A DNA stretch of 13,535 bases from CAZGQY01 sp964528035 (GCA_964528035.1 CAZGQY010000116.1:1-13535); one strand, 5' to 3'. Positions 1 through 7,337 are shown, counted from the stretch's first letter. The notes: generated by a model from the sequence alone, not told the origin. Numbers and translations: made by a program.

Positions 1-52
1 CCTCCACAGATCCCCCATAGAGGGCTGTTTCGATTTGGGGGCAAGTAGTTAC
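1..52. repeat. Arm of a dispersed palindromic repeat element, cut by the window edge
   Basis: Read on the minus strand, this segment matches 11116-11166 with only a few substitutions and single-base gaps: GTAACTACTT, then a C-rich run, ATCGAAACAGCC, a G-rich run and CTGTGGAGG. The same sequence also resembles the right arm of the complete copy (CCCATAGAGGGG, ending in GTTAC), so the element is itself a long imperfect palindrome. Only one arm is visible because the window starts inside it. It is non-coding and lies downstream of the regulator gene. It is either a MITE-like or REP-like intergenic repeat; which one cannot be decided from two copies. Confidence 0.75.
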
Positions 53-93
53 CCTAAATGTTGGGTTTTACAGCCGCTTTTCCCAAACTAAGG

Positions 94-119
94 AAGGTTT
101 ATTCTCCACAATAAGCCTT
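94..119. terminator. Hairpin just downstream of the regulator gene
   Basis: AAGGTTTATT and AATAAGCCTT form a 10-bp stem around the loop CTCCAC, with one G-U pair when read as plus-strand RNA and one A-C mismatch as minus-strand RNA. It starts 12 bases beyond the stop codon of the minus-strand regulator, where a terminator would be expected. Neither side has a clear U-tract, so intrinsic termination is uncertain; it may only protect the 3' end of the mRNA. Confidence 0.35.
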
Positions 120-130
120 GCTGGAAAAGC

Positions 131-805
131 CTAATTGATCGGGTGTTCAAATATCTGATAGTCACTTGTAGAAGGTGTTTTTAGTGCTTCTTTAATCTTG
201 AAACTGCACTTATGATTGCCTTGCGCCATACATTCAACGTGCTTGATTTTTCTACCTGACATTGCTGAAATCAGAGCCAGGTCAAAGGAGCAAACCTCCG
301 GAATTTCAGTGGCCAAATCATGATATACGCAATTGCAGGCTCTAATCATGTTTTTTCCTTCATTGTTGACACTCGATTCGTAGCCCAGTTCTTCCATAAT
401 CGATGTAATTACCATGACCTTTTCTGTCGATGACTTTCCTTTCAAGCGGGTGGAGTAGCTCTTCGCTACTTGTTCACCCAGTTCACGCAAAAATTTTTCT
501 AATCCGTCTCTGCCTAATTTTTCTTTGAGGCTTTTTAACAGTAACGCGGAAAACAAGGCATATTGTTTAGGGAACAGGTGAATACCTTTTTCGCTCAGAA
601 TATAAATCTGGCTGGGTCGTCCTCTGGTTTTAGTCTGGCTATGTTTTTTTACATAGCCGTCTTTTTCCAGTGAATTAATATGTTGGTTTACTGCAGTACG
701 AGTGATATCTATAGATTTAACGATAGCATCGATTGTTAATCCCTCTTTGTTTTTAAGTAATCTTTCCAGGATCTTCCGTTGGCTTAGTCCAAATCCGTTC
801 AACAC
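131..805 (-). CDS. ArsR/SufR-like (COG2345-type) winged-helix transcriptional regulator with cysteine cluster
   Basis: A cytoplasmic DNA-binding regulator of 224 residues, counted from the GTG start at 805. Residues about 20-50 form the helix-turn-helix (ITRTAVNQHINSLEKDGYV) and the wing follows (RGRPSQIYILSEKG). The C-terminal half carries C157, C159, C172, C192 and C200, including a C-x12-C spacing and the PEVC-x-FDLAL pattern of COG2345 proteins. In the related SufR family such cysteines bind an Fe-S cluster; here that is inference. The reading frame extends upstream to a TTG at 874, but GTG 805 has AGGAGA 6 bases before it and the TTG has no ribosome binding site, so the shorter start is preferred. 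The gene is divergent from the copper oxidase operon, which it probably controls together with itself. Confidence 0.8.
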   Translation of the reverse strand: MLNGFGLSQRKILERLLKNKEGLTIDAIVKSIDITRTAVNQHINSLEKDGYVKKHSQTKTRGRPSQIYILSEKGIHLFPKQYALFSALLLKSLKEKLGRDGLEKFLRELGEQVAKSYSTRLKGKSSTEKVMVITSIMEELGYESSVNNEGKNMIRACNCVYHDLATEIPEVCSFDLALISAMSGRKIKHVECMAQGNHKCSFKIKEALKTPSTSDYQIFEHPIN

Positions 806-811
806 TTTGAA

Positions 812-817
812 TCTCCT
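812..817 (-). promoter_or_regulatory. Shine-Dalgarno site that decides the regulator start
   Basis: On the minus strand AGGAGA sits 6 bases before the GTG at 805. No comparable site precedes the in-frame TTG at 874. This removes 23 residues from the longest possible protein and leaves a length usual for the family. Confidence 0.7.
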
Positions 818-1035
818 ATTGGTATTCGTCGATAGTCTGTTGCTGTGTTTGATGAAACAGTCTATCACACTCAATATCAGGTATATAAAAATGATATAAA
901 TGTAAAACTAGATTTAACATATAAAACTTGCAAAAGAGTTATTAATGATAAATAATAGTTTCCAGTAAACCTGTTGCCCTTGAGTTGGGCTAGGGGCTTT
1001 ACTAAAAAGTAATGTTTTAGAAGTAGGAGAAAATA
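818..1035. promoter_or_regulatory. Divergent control region between regulator and copper operon
   Basis: This AT-rich 218-bp region must hold the promoters of both divergent genes. Visible items are a TTGCAA at 928-933 with AT-rich hexamers downstream on either strand, a small perfect hairpin TTACT-AAAA-AGTAA at 999-1012, and the operon Shine-Dalgarno AGGAGA at 1025-1030, 5 bases before the ATG. GCCC at 977-980 and GGGC at 987-990 could pair as a short stem. No promoter can be assigned with confidence, and no SufR-type CAAC-N6-GTTG operator was seen. Confidence 0.4.
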
Positions 1036-2037
1036 ATGAATAGAAAACAAGCAACAGATAAATCAAAAAACACGATCAGGGCAGTTTTTATCCTGTGTTG
1101 TTTTGTTGGCCTGGCAATACCGGTATTTACCGTTCAGGCGGGTTCAACACGTTTATCGGGAGTAACTCACCTGATAATAATGAAAGCTGCAAATCTCCCT
1201 TCCGGTCAATTGGCCTACCAAATGGTCAGCCACAAAATAAAATCAGGTCATGGCAAGACCAAAGATGTGAGTGATCGCTACTCGAAGGAGCCCACAATTC
1301 CGGGTCCAGCCGTTGTAATGACAGAAGGAGATGTCGCCGAAATAACACTTCAACACGATATTGACGGTTCGAACGACCCGGTGAGTGTCCATGTTCATGG
1401 AGTCCATTATGAAATCGAAAGCGACGGTACTGTGAAGGCCATGAATAAAGCAGTCGATAGTGTGGCACTTCCAGGAAAACCCTATACCTATAAATGGACG
1501 GCTGCCAAAGGAACGGCAGGTACCTGGCCTTACCATGATCATACCTTTGGTAACCCCATGATTGGTGCGGAAGATAAAGGTCTGTTCGGTGCAGTGATCG
1601 TGAATCCAGCGAACAAAAAAGTAAATGCCATGATTGATGGAGATATCGTTAATGTCAGCACTGATGACATTGATCGTGAATTTGTTTTGTGGATGCACGA
1701 AACAACCTTCTGGGGACAGGAAATTACTAATAGTCTGGATGGTAAGCAGACACCTCTCTGGACCAATCCAACAGTTGGCGCGAGGCTTGGAGAAAAAGTA
1801 CGTTTTCACATCATTGGTATGGGTACCGCATTTCATACCTTCCATTTGCATGGCCACCGTTGGTTGGCACCGGGCACAACGAATGTCATCGATACCGCAA
1901 ATATCGGCCCGATTTATCGACATACTTTTCTGCTTAAAGCGGGCGAAGGTGTTGGGGCGGGGTATTGGCACTATCACTGTCATGTCGTACAGCACATGCA
2001 AAGTGGAATGATGGGAAGTTTTCTGGTGGTTGAGTAA
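1036..2037 (+). CDS. Secreted two-domain multicopper oxidase (small-laccase-like)
   Basis: A 333-residue periplasmic copper oxidase that should couple one-electron substrate oxidation to reduction of O2 to water. Residues 14-35 form a Sec signal peptide with likely cleavage at VQA-GS. All copper ligands are visible: H119 and H121 in HVHG, H167 and H169 in WPYHDH, H267, H270 and H272 in HTFHLHGH, and H314-C315-H316, H320 and M325 in the terminal HCH-x3-H-x4-M motif. The type 1 site lies only in domain 2, because domain 1 has no cysteine. This is the arrangement of two-domain laccases, which work as trimers with the trinuclear site between subunits. The start has AGGAGA 5 bases upstream. It is followed after 31 bases by a second copper protein, likely its electron partner or co-secreted enzyme. 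The substrate is unknown. Confidence 0.88.
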   Translation: MNRKQATDKSKNTIRAVFILCCFVGLAIPVFTVQAGSTRLSGVTHLIIMKAANLPSGQLAYQMVSHKIKSGHGKTKDVSDRYSKEPTIPGPAVVMTEGDVAEITLQHDIDGSNDPVSVHVHGVHYEIESDGTVKAMNKAVDSVALPGKPYTYKWTAAKGTAGTWPYHDHTFGNPMIGAEDKGLFGAVIVNPANKKVNAMIDGDIVNVSTDDIDREFVLWMHETTFWGQEITNSLDGKQTPLWTNPTVGARLGEKVRFHIIGMGTAFHTFHLHGHRWLAPGTTNVIDTANIGPIYRHTFLLKAGEGVGAGYWHYHCHVVQHMQSGMMGSFLVVE

Positions 2038-2068
2038 GACCACGTTAAATTTTAATTAGGAAATTGTT

Positions 2069-3907
2069 ATGAATATACGAAAGAAAAAGTTACTGGTGAC
2101 CACATTATTGACGGTGGGTGCCCTGTCTGCTTTGACAGAGGTTTCTAACGTAGTAGCAAAAACGACGTCAGAGAATGCTATTATCAGTGTGGCCGGATTA
2201 ATGCCTTCAGCAACTTTGGAAATGACCGATGAACCGGGTTTATGGTTCAAAGATCCGGTAGATGGTGATGCTTTGGTTGTCATTAAACCCGACCAGGCTG
2301 TATTGATCAAAACCACCGATTCGAATACCGACCACACCATCACCAGCCTGTTATGGCCGGCAGGTGCCAAAGATTTTCCTGTGGATCAGGAAAAGCCTTC
2401 TAATGTCAGTGTGACCACAGCTTTCGATAAACCGGGGTTGTATGTATTTACCTGTAAGGTTCATCCCTATATGTTTGGGGCTGTTGTGGTTGACGACCCG
2501 GATACAGAAGGGCTGGATATCGGTTCTGAGTTACAATTGGTGACCGGTGCAAAAGTACCTTCTACCAGTGATATCGCCAAAAAATTGCTACGCACCTTTT
2601 TTGTCGTAACCACACCGAGCCTCTGGCGTGACTATTCGAAACCGAATTGGGACGTTAAATTGCCGGCGTTGCCGCTTAATTTCGGCGGTACTGTGCTGAC
2701 TCTTGATGTGCTTAATGTATCGATGCCGAACAAATTATTCGATCCTGAAATCGCAGGTATCGGTGAAGTTTGGGTGAATACCCAATTCGAAGGGATTAAA
2801 GGTAAAACCAAACCAGGTTCAGCGACGCAAATTGATGCTTCAAATTGGAAGATGCAAAAAAAGGTAAAAGGCATCAAAACCGATATGAACCATCCTCACA
2901 ATATGTGGCCGGATAAAACTTATAGCCATATCTACCAGACTGAATGGTTTGACAAACGACTGACAACTTTTGATCGGCAAAGTGGTAAAGTGTTGTCAAC
3001 AACGCAGGTCGGCGAATCGCCTTCGCATGTTATGACCAGTCCTGAAGACGACAAGTTGTATGTTGCCATCAATGCGGGAGAACAGGTCGTTCAGTTGTCT
3101 CCAGGACCCAATCCATCACCCATTGGTAGCTTTAATGTCGGGCCGCATACCAGTCCGCACGGACACTATGTGACTGAAGACGGTAAACACGTGTTGACTC
3201 CTAATGCGTTAGCGTCCAGTGTTTCTATCGTCGATATAAAAGGAGGGAATGTTACCGAGATACCCACCGGCGGAGTGATTCCTATCGCCATCTGGGGCGA
3301 CCCAAAAGGCAATACCGCTTATGCGGCTAATTTTCTGGGTACGCCACCTTCGATGCTGGCCAGTCTCAGTGTGATTGATATCAACGGCAAGAAAAAGCTC
3401 GAAGACATTAATATTGCTGCAGACTACGATCCGGTTAGCGGCAAAGTAACGGGTGAAGCCTATGCTTTGTTACCTATCCAGACACCGGTCAGTCCGGATG
3501 GTAAATATGTGGTTACCGCCAATACTCTGAGTATGAGTATTAGCATCGTTGATACAGCGACCAGGAAAGTTGTCAAAAGCCTGGCTTGTGAGCCGGGTTG
3601 CCACGGAGTGGAATTTGGACTTAAAAAAGGTGGTGGTTACTACGCCTATGTGGCCAGCAAGTTTGCCAATGATCTGATTGTCGTGGATATGGATAAGTTG
3701 GAGATTGCCGGTCGTTTGCTGCTTGCAGATCCAAACGATTCGACCATTACCGCACACAATGGAATGGGTGGTCAGGGAGTGTTGCCGTTGCCACTTGCCG
3801 AACCTGTTCGTCTGAATACAACAATTGGGTTATCAGGGAGTGGTGAGTTAAGCGATCAGGTCGAAGGATGGCTTAAGCAGGTATCAAAGAGTCATAGGGA
3901 TGGCTAG
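2069..3907 (+). CDS. Secreted cupredoxin-beta-propeller copper protein
   Basis: A 612-residue exported protein. Residues 1-30 are a signal peptide ending near VVA. Residues about 35-142 form a cupredoxin domain with a complete type 1 copper site: H89, then C129, H132 and M135 in CKVHPYM. Residues about 270-550 carry YncE/YVTN-like propeller strands (for example SPEDDKLYVAI, SPDGKYVVTAN, SISIVDTATRKVV). Histidines recur in the loops: H275 and H277, H320, H360, H364 and H366, H512, H563. C507 and C511 flank the H512 motif. It forms an operon with the multicopper oxidase, so periplasmic electron transfer or copper-dependent redox chemistry is likely. The histidine pattern recalls the propeller face of nitrous oxide reductase, but that link is only speculative. 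TAGGAAA precedes the start. The exact function is not recognised. Confidence 0.82.
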   Translation: MNIRKKKLLVTTLLTVGALSALTEVSNVVAKTTSENAIISVAGLMPSATLEMTDEPGLWFKDPVDGDALVVIKPDQAVLIKTTDSNTDHTITSLLWPAGAKDFPVDQEKPSNVSVTTAFDKPGLYVFTCKVHPYMFGAVVVDDPDTEGLDIGSELQLVTGAKVPSTSDIAKKLLRTFFVVTTPSLWRDYSKPNWDVKLPALPLNFGGTVLTLDVLNVSMPNKLFDPEIAGIGEVWVNTQFEGIKGKTKPGSATQIDASNWKMQKKVKGIKTDMNHPHNMWPDKTYSHIYQTEWFDKRLTTFDRQSGKVLSTTQVGESPSHVMTSPEDDKLYVAINAGEQVVQLSPGPNPSPIGSFNVGPHTSPHGHYVTEDGKHVLTPNALASSVSIVDIKGGNVTEIPTGGVIPIAIWGDPKGNTAYAANFLGTPPSMLASLSVIDINGKKKLEDINIAADYDPVSGKVTGEAYALLPIQTPVSPDGKYVVTANTLSMSISIVDTATRKVVKSLACEPGCHGVEFGLKKGGGYYAYVASKFANDLIVVDMDKLEIAGRLLLADPNDSTITAHNGMGGQGVLPLPLAEPVRLNTTIGLSGSGELSDQVEGWLKQVSKSHRDG

Positions 3908-3946
3908 CTTGCTGATATGGTACGCCCCCAACCAGGGCTTGAGATA

Positions 3947-3967
3947 ATAGGGGCAGGGATGCCCTAT
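3947..3967 (+). terminator. Hairpin downstream of the copper operon
   Basis: ATAGGGGCA and TGCCCTAT form an 8-bp stem with one bulged G around the loop GGGA, 40 bases after the stop of the propeller gene. No U-tract follows, so it could be a Rho-assisted end or a 3' stabilising hairpin rather than an intrinsic terminator. The nearby GTAAATCAG is tandemly duplicated at 3982-3999. Confidence 0.35.
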
Positions 3968-4038
3968 CCAGGTCAATAATCGTAAATCAGGTAAATCAGC
4001 CATCCGTAATAAAGAAAAAGGTTTACCGGGAAAGGAGG

Positions 4039-4056
4039 TGCAACATCCTTGTTGCA
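4039..4056 (-). terminator. Hairpin downstream of the diflavin reductase gene
   Basis: TGCAAC and GTTGCA form a perfect 6-bp stem with a 6-base loop, 29 bases beyond the minus-strand stop at 4085. On the minus strand the stem is followed by CCTCCTTTCCC and later by a T-rich run, not immediately by a U-tract. It is a plausible but weak transcription end for the convergent gene. Confidence 0.35.
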
Positions 4057-4084
4057 GATATTCGAGTAATTATCCTATGCCAAA

Positions 4085-6304
4085 TCAATACACATCACGC
4101 TGATAACGCTTGGCTTTTTCCAGAGCTTTTATGTAGGCTTCAGCTTCTTCCTCGCTTTTTCCACCTTCGTCGATAATGATATTAATCAGTGCTTTATGAA
4201 CGTCAACTGCCATGCGTTCGGCATCTCCACAGATATAGAAGTGGCCGCCTTCTTCCAGCCATTCGTAGATCTCTTTACCGTTTTCTGAAAGTTGTGTTTG
4301 CACATAGATTTTTTCGGCCTGATCTCTGGAAAATGCCGCGTTCATATGGGTTAAAAACCCGTCATCGACCATTTGTTTCCATTCTTCTTCATATACATAA
4401 TCAGTGGCTGCGTGCTGATCACCGAAAAATAACCAGTTTTTGCCTTTTGCACCGGTTGCTTCCCGTTCCTGCAGAAAAGCCCGGAATGGGGCAACACCGG
4501 TACCCGGACCTACCATGATAACCGGGATGTCAGGGTTGTCCGGCAGTCGGAACACCTTGTTTTGCTGTACATATACCAGTAATTTTTCGTCATCCTGAAC
4601 CCGACCTGCGACAAAAGTTGAACAGACGCCTTCACGATCACGGTCAAAGGAATGATAGCGAACTGCCCCGATCAACAGGTGTACCTGATTTTCGTGTTTA
4701 CTGAGGGCTGATGCGATTGAATACAGACGCCCCGGCATTTTTCTCAGCATATTGACCAGATCCTGTGGCGCAATACCGGTTGCCGGACTGTCTTCAACCA
4801 GATCAACAAGCTGTCTTCCCCATAAATATTCTTTAAAATCCTCTTTATGGTCGTCGTCCAGCAATGTCCGTAAATCATCGCTGTCTACGAGTGTGGCGTA
4901 TTTTTCCACCAGGACACGGCTTAAACCGGTAATATCCAGTTTTCGAAAAAAAGCATCACGCAAATCCAGAGTTTCTTTACCTACAGTGACTGTTTCAGTT
5001 CCTTCATACTTTAATGCTGCCAGAAGTTCATCCACATATGTCGGATTATTGGTAGGGTAAATTCCCAGGGCGTCACCGGGCTCGTATACCAGGCCCGAAT
5101 CACCCAGATCGATTTCTATATGCTGGTTTTGTTTTGCTGAACCTTCACCACTTAAGTTGGTGTTGAGAATAATTCCGGCCGGGTAGGGGTTGGTTTTCGA
5201 GTATTTACTTTTTTCTTTGCCCGGAAACGCTAGAATGTCAGCGCTGGCCTGTACTGCTCCACCCGATTCGTCAGCTATTTTCTGATATTCTGCCAGAACC
5301 GAAGCAACCCATTCTTCTCCCGGTTCTTCGAAGTCAACATCCGAATCGATGCGATCCATCAAGCGTGTTGCACCGAGATTACTGAGAAAGCCGTCAAAAT
5401 CTTTTCCAGTTTGGCAAAATTGCTCGTAGCTGGTGTCGCCGAGTGCAAATACCGCGAATTTAAGATTCTCCAACTTGGGAGCATCGTCCCCCTTTAGAAA
5501 TTCATGCAGTTCTTCAGCGGCAACCGGTGGATCACCTTCGCCGTGGGTGCTGACAATGACAAACAATAGCTTTTCGGATTGCAGGGCAGTGGGTTCGTAA
5601 TCGGCCATATCTTTGGCGATCGCATTAAACCCGCGACCTTTAGCTTGCTCCACAAGCTGTTCAGCCAGGCCTTCGCCGTTTCCGGTCTGCGAACCGAAAA
5701 GAACGGTCATCAAGGGTAAGGTGGATGCTTGTGATGCCGGTTGTCCGGAAATATCACCAGCGGGAGCGACTCCTTGTCCGCCGCTCATTGCAGAGAAATA
5801 GCCACTCAGCCAGGCGGCTTGAACCGCAGTTAATGAGGAGCCAGCCAGAGAACCAAACAGGCCCGCTTGTTGTGCGGATAATGGACTTCCGAATTGTTCT
5901 ACTGCACCGCCAGGAACCGGCATCATTGCAGAAGGCGAAGCTGTTCCGTCCGCGGCTAGGGGGCCGTCGATTTCAATGGGCAAATGTTTAGAAATGGGCA
6001 TGCCGGTGCCGGCGGTATCTTCGTCTTCCATAAATCGACTGGAGATGGGACCATAAGCCATAAATACCATGCCTGGCTCGGCATCCTCACTTTTACGTTC
6101 TTTGCAATCAACAATCGCTTCAGAACCATTGGGTGAACGCATGCGAATGGTATCACCCTTGCTCAGTCCCAACCGTCTCATGTCATCCACATGCAGCTCT
6201 ACAGTCGATGTTTCATCCTTGTAATCTTCTTTAAGTTTTCCTGCATTAAGAGATGTACCTTGCCGACTGGTTCGAACAGGAACCAGGATCATGCTATCTG
6301 CCAT
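4085..6304 (-). CDS. FwdD-like domain fused to CysJ-like NADPH diflavin reductase
   Basis: A 739-residue cytoplasmic flavoprotein. Residues 1-112 resemble formylmethanofuran dehydrogenase subunit D, the molybdopterin-dinucleotide-binding fold: VRTSRQG, GK at 22-23, VELHVDDMRRLGLSKGD, PGMVFM, GTGMP. Residues about 140-176 match the N-terminal tail of CysJ (LTAVQAAWLSGYFSAM). The flavodoxin domain follows at about 198-340 (SQTGNGE at 205-211, THGEGDPP at 253-260). The FAD domain has RLYSIAS at 526-532 and GVCSTFVAG at 559-567. The NADPH domain has GPGTGVAPFRAF at 599-610, FSRD at 658-661 and YICGD at 690-694, and the protein ends in an aromatic residue as in this family. NADPH would pass electrons through FAD and FMN to an unknown acceptor, perhaps a molybdenum or tungsten enzyme. 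GGGAG lies 6 bases before the ATG at 6304, so a longer TTG-initiated form is unlikely. No known protein with this layout comes to mind. Confidence 0.88.
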   Translation of the reverse strand: MADSMILVPVRTSRQGTSLNAGKLKEDYKDETSTVELHVDDMRRLGLSKGDTIRMRSPNGSEAIVDCKERKSEDAEPGMVFMAYGPISSRFMEDEDTAGTGMPISKHLPIEIDGPLAADGTASPSAMMPVPGGAVEQFGSPLSAQQAGLFGSLAGSSLTAVQAAWLSGYFSAMSGGQGVAPAGDISGQPASQASTLPLMTVLFGSQTGNGEGLAEQLVEQAKGRGFNAIAKDMADYEPTALQSEKLLFVIVSTHGEGDPPVAAEELHEFLKGDDAPKLENLKFAVFALGDTSYEQFCQTGKDFDGFLSNLGATRLMDRIDSDVDFEEPGEEWVASVLAEYQKIADESGGAVQASADILAFPGKEKSKYSKTNPYPAGIILNTNLSGEGSAKQNQHIEIDLGDSGLVYEPGDALGIYPTNNPTYVDELLAALKYEGTETVTVGKETLDLRDAFFRKLDITGLSRVLVEKYATLVDSDDLRTLLDDDHKEDFKEYLWGRQLVDLVEDSPATGIAPQDLVNMLRKMPGRLYSIASALSKHENQVHLLIGAVRYHSFDRDREGVCSTFVAGRVQDDEKLLVYVQQNKVFRLPDNPDIPVIMVGPGTGVAPFRAFLQEREATGAKGKNWLFFGDQHAATDYVYEEEWKQMVDDGFLTHMNAAFSRDQAEKIYVQTQLSENGKEIYEWLEEGGHFYICGDAERMAVDVHKALINIIIDEGGKSEEEAEAYIKALEKAKRYQRDVY

Positions 6305-6409
6305 TCTTTTCTCCCGTAGGATGATTATCTGCTTAATTATGAGGATAAGGATAAAAAAATAAGCGCCAATACTCAACCTTATTTGTGTTGGGCTGTATTA
6401 TGCCTTAAA

Positions 6410-6438
6410 AATATCTATAGTTTCAGTACGTTTGCCAA
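6410..6438 (-). promoter_or_regulatory. Candidate promoter of the diflavin reductase gene
   Basis: On the minus strand TTGGCA (6438-6433), a 17-base spacer and GATATT (6415-6410) match the sigma-70 consensus at 5 of 6 and 4 of 6 positions. The transcript would have a leader of about 100 bases. AT-rich DNA gives such matches by chance; an alternative is TTGAGT-17-TATCCT, closer to the start codon. Confidence 0.3.
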
Positions 6439-6450
6439 TTAGAGTTCAAA

Positions 6451-6483
6451 GCATTGATTGTTACCTACGGCTAAAATCAATGC
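6451..6483. repeat. Perfect 9-bp inverted repeat upstream of the diflavin gene
   Basis: GCATTGATT and AATCAATGC are exact complements separated by 15 bases. The repeat lies about 150 bases beyond the end of mfnB and just upstream of the candidate promoter of the diflavin gene. It may be an operator, or a hairpin ending the cofactor operon transcript (TTTG follows on the minus strand, a poor U-tract). Confidence 0.5.
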
Positions 6484-6629
6484 CATTGCACGAGCCTTAA
6501 CAATTGATAAATTGTATTCCCTGTTTAAAATATTCTGATCGTTCAGGTAATAAACCAGTTATTATCGGTATTAAATCTGCAAATTTGTGTTATTCATCGG
6601 AGCAATTTATTTTGGCTGAACAGGTGGAG

Positions 6630-7337
6630 CTATGCAGAGAAAACATTGTCTAAATTTTGTACCAATGGAATGCTGTCCCGGATATTTTTTACAGCGATCG
6701 GGTCTAATCGATCTGTCCGTTGTCTTTGATGGCAAAGGGCACCCCTGAATCCCAGATAATCAGGATCCAGTTGAAGTAGTTTATCGATGTCTTTTTGTTG
6801 TAGTGATCCGGCTAAACCACAGAGAAAACCTTGTTTTTTTGCACTGTCTATAAAACCTTTTAGTAATTCGAATGAATAAACCTTTAGAAGAGACCCAGTT
6901 TGTTTGTTTAACGTATCGAGCATAACGCCTGAAAACCCCGCTGTGGCGAGATTGTCTAACCATTTGAGGTCGGGGTTTCGGTCACCGAAAAATACTGCAA
7001 TCAGTTGGCTGTCATTTTTAGTACAATGAGCGATGCGATCAATGCATTGAGACCAGTCGCCCCCTGGAAAAAAACCAATTTTAATGTAATCGACTCCGGT
7101 CGAATTCATGTCATTGACAGCTTGACTTAAAATGTCTGGCTGCATCGGCAGATCTCCGACTGTGGCGCTAATCACGCATTCACTGGGTAATCTTTCAACG
7201 ATGGTTTCAATGTCGTTGTGATCCAGTGCACCAAGGGCACCCGCGGCCGGGGCTTTCAAATCGATAATATCCACACCAGCTGTAGCCACATGAAGGGCTT
7301 CATCCAGGTTTGAAACGCTTGCCAACATGCCTGTCAT
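6630..7337 (-). CDS. mfnB: MfnB-like (5-formylfuran-3-yl)methyl phosphate synthase
   Basis: A 235-residue cytoplasmic enzyme of the DUF556/COG1891 family. In methanogens MfnB condenses two glyceraldehyde-3-phosphate molecules to 4-HFC-phosphate, the furan precursor of methanofuran; here it would serve methylofuran. A TIM-barrel pattern is visible: DIIDLKAPAAGALGA with K28 at the position of the Schiff-base lysine of the archaeal enzyme, SATVGDLPM, DYIKIGFFPGG, and DTLNK matching the catalytic Asp-x3-Lys pair. The ATG at 7337 overlaps the stop of the DUF447 gene as ATGA, which fixes the start and suggests translational coupling. The open frame upstream of it lies inside the DUF447 gene and is not coding. 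It is the last gene of the cofactor operon. The family assignment is strong; the activity is inferred. Confidence 0.87.
   Translation of the reverse strand: MTGMLASVSNLDEALHVATAGVDIIDLKAPAAGALGALDHNDIETIVERLPSECVISATVGDLPMQPDILSQAVNDMNSTGVDYIKIGFFPGGDWSQCIDRIAHCTKNDSQLIAVFFGDRNPDLKWLDNLATAGFSGVMLDTLNKQTGSLLKVYSFELLKGFIDSAKKQGFLCGLAGSLQQKDIDKLLQLDPDYLGFRGALCHQRQRTDRLDPIAVKNIRDSIPLVQNLDNVFSA

Larger units (their letters stand above)
6305..6629. other. Non-coding stretch between mfnB and the diflavin reductase gene
   Basis: There is no credible gene in these 325 bases. They hold the Shine-Dalgarno site GGGAG (6311-6315, minus), a candidate minus-strand promoter (6410-6438) and a perfect 9-bp inverted repeat (6451-6483). 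The gap suggests that the diflavin gene is transcribed separately from the cofactor operon upstream of it. Confidence 0.6.

Noticed and set aside
1036..2037. Copper nitrite reductase (NirK)
   Set aside because: NirK has its type 1 copper cysteine in the first domain; here domain 1 has none, and domain 2 ends in the HCH-x3-H-x4-M motif of laccase-type oxidases with a full trinuclear site.
1243..2043. 266-codon minus-strand frame opposite the multicopper oxidase
   Set aside because: It is antisense to a gene with every copper motif intact and its translation shows no recognisable domain.
4031..4040. AAAGGAGGTG, a near-perfect Shine-Dalgarno
   Set aside because: It is followed only by a 6-codon TTG frame ending in TAA, in the gap between two convergent genes; likely chance.
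6305..6376. N-terminal hydrophobic extension of the diflavin protein (membrane anchor)
   Set aside because: It would start at a TTG with no properly spaced ribosome binding site, while the ATG at 6304 has GGGAG 6 bases upstream and begins exactly at the FwdD-like domain.
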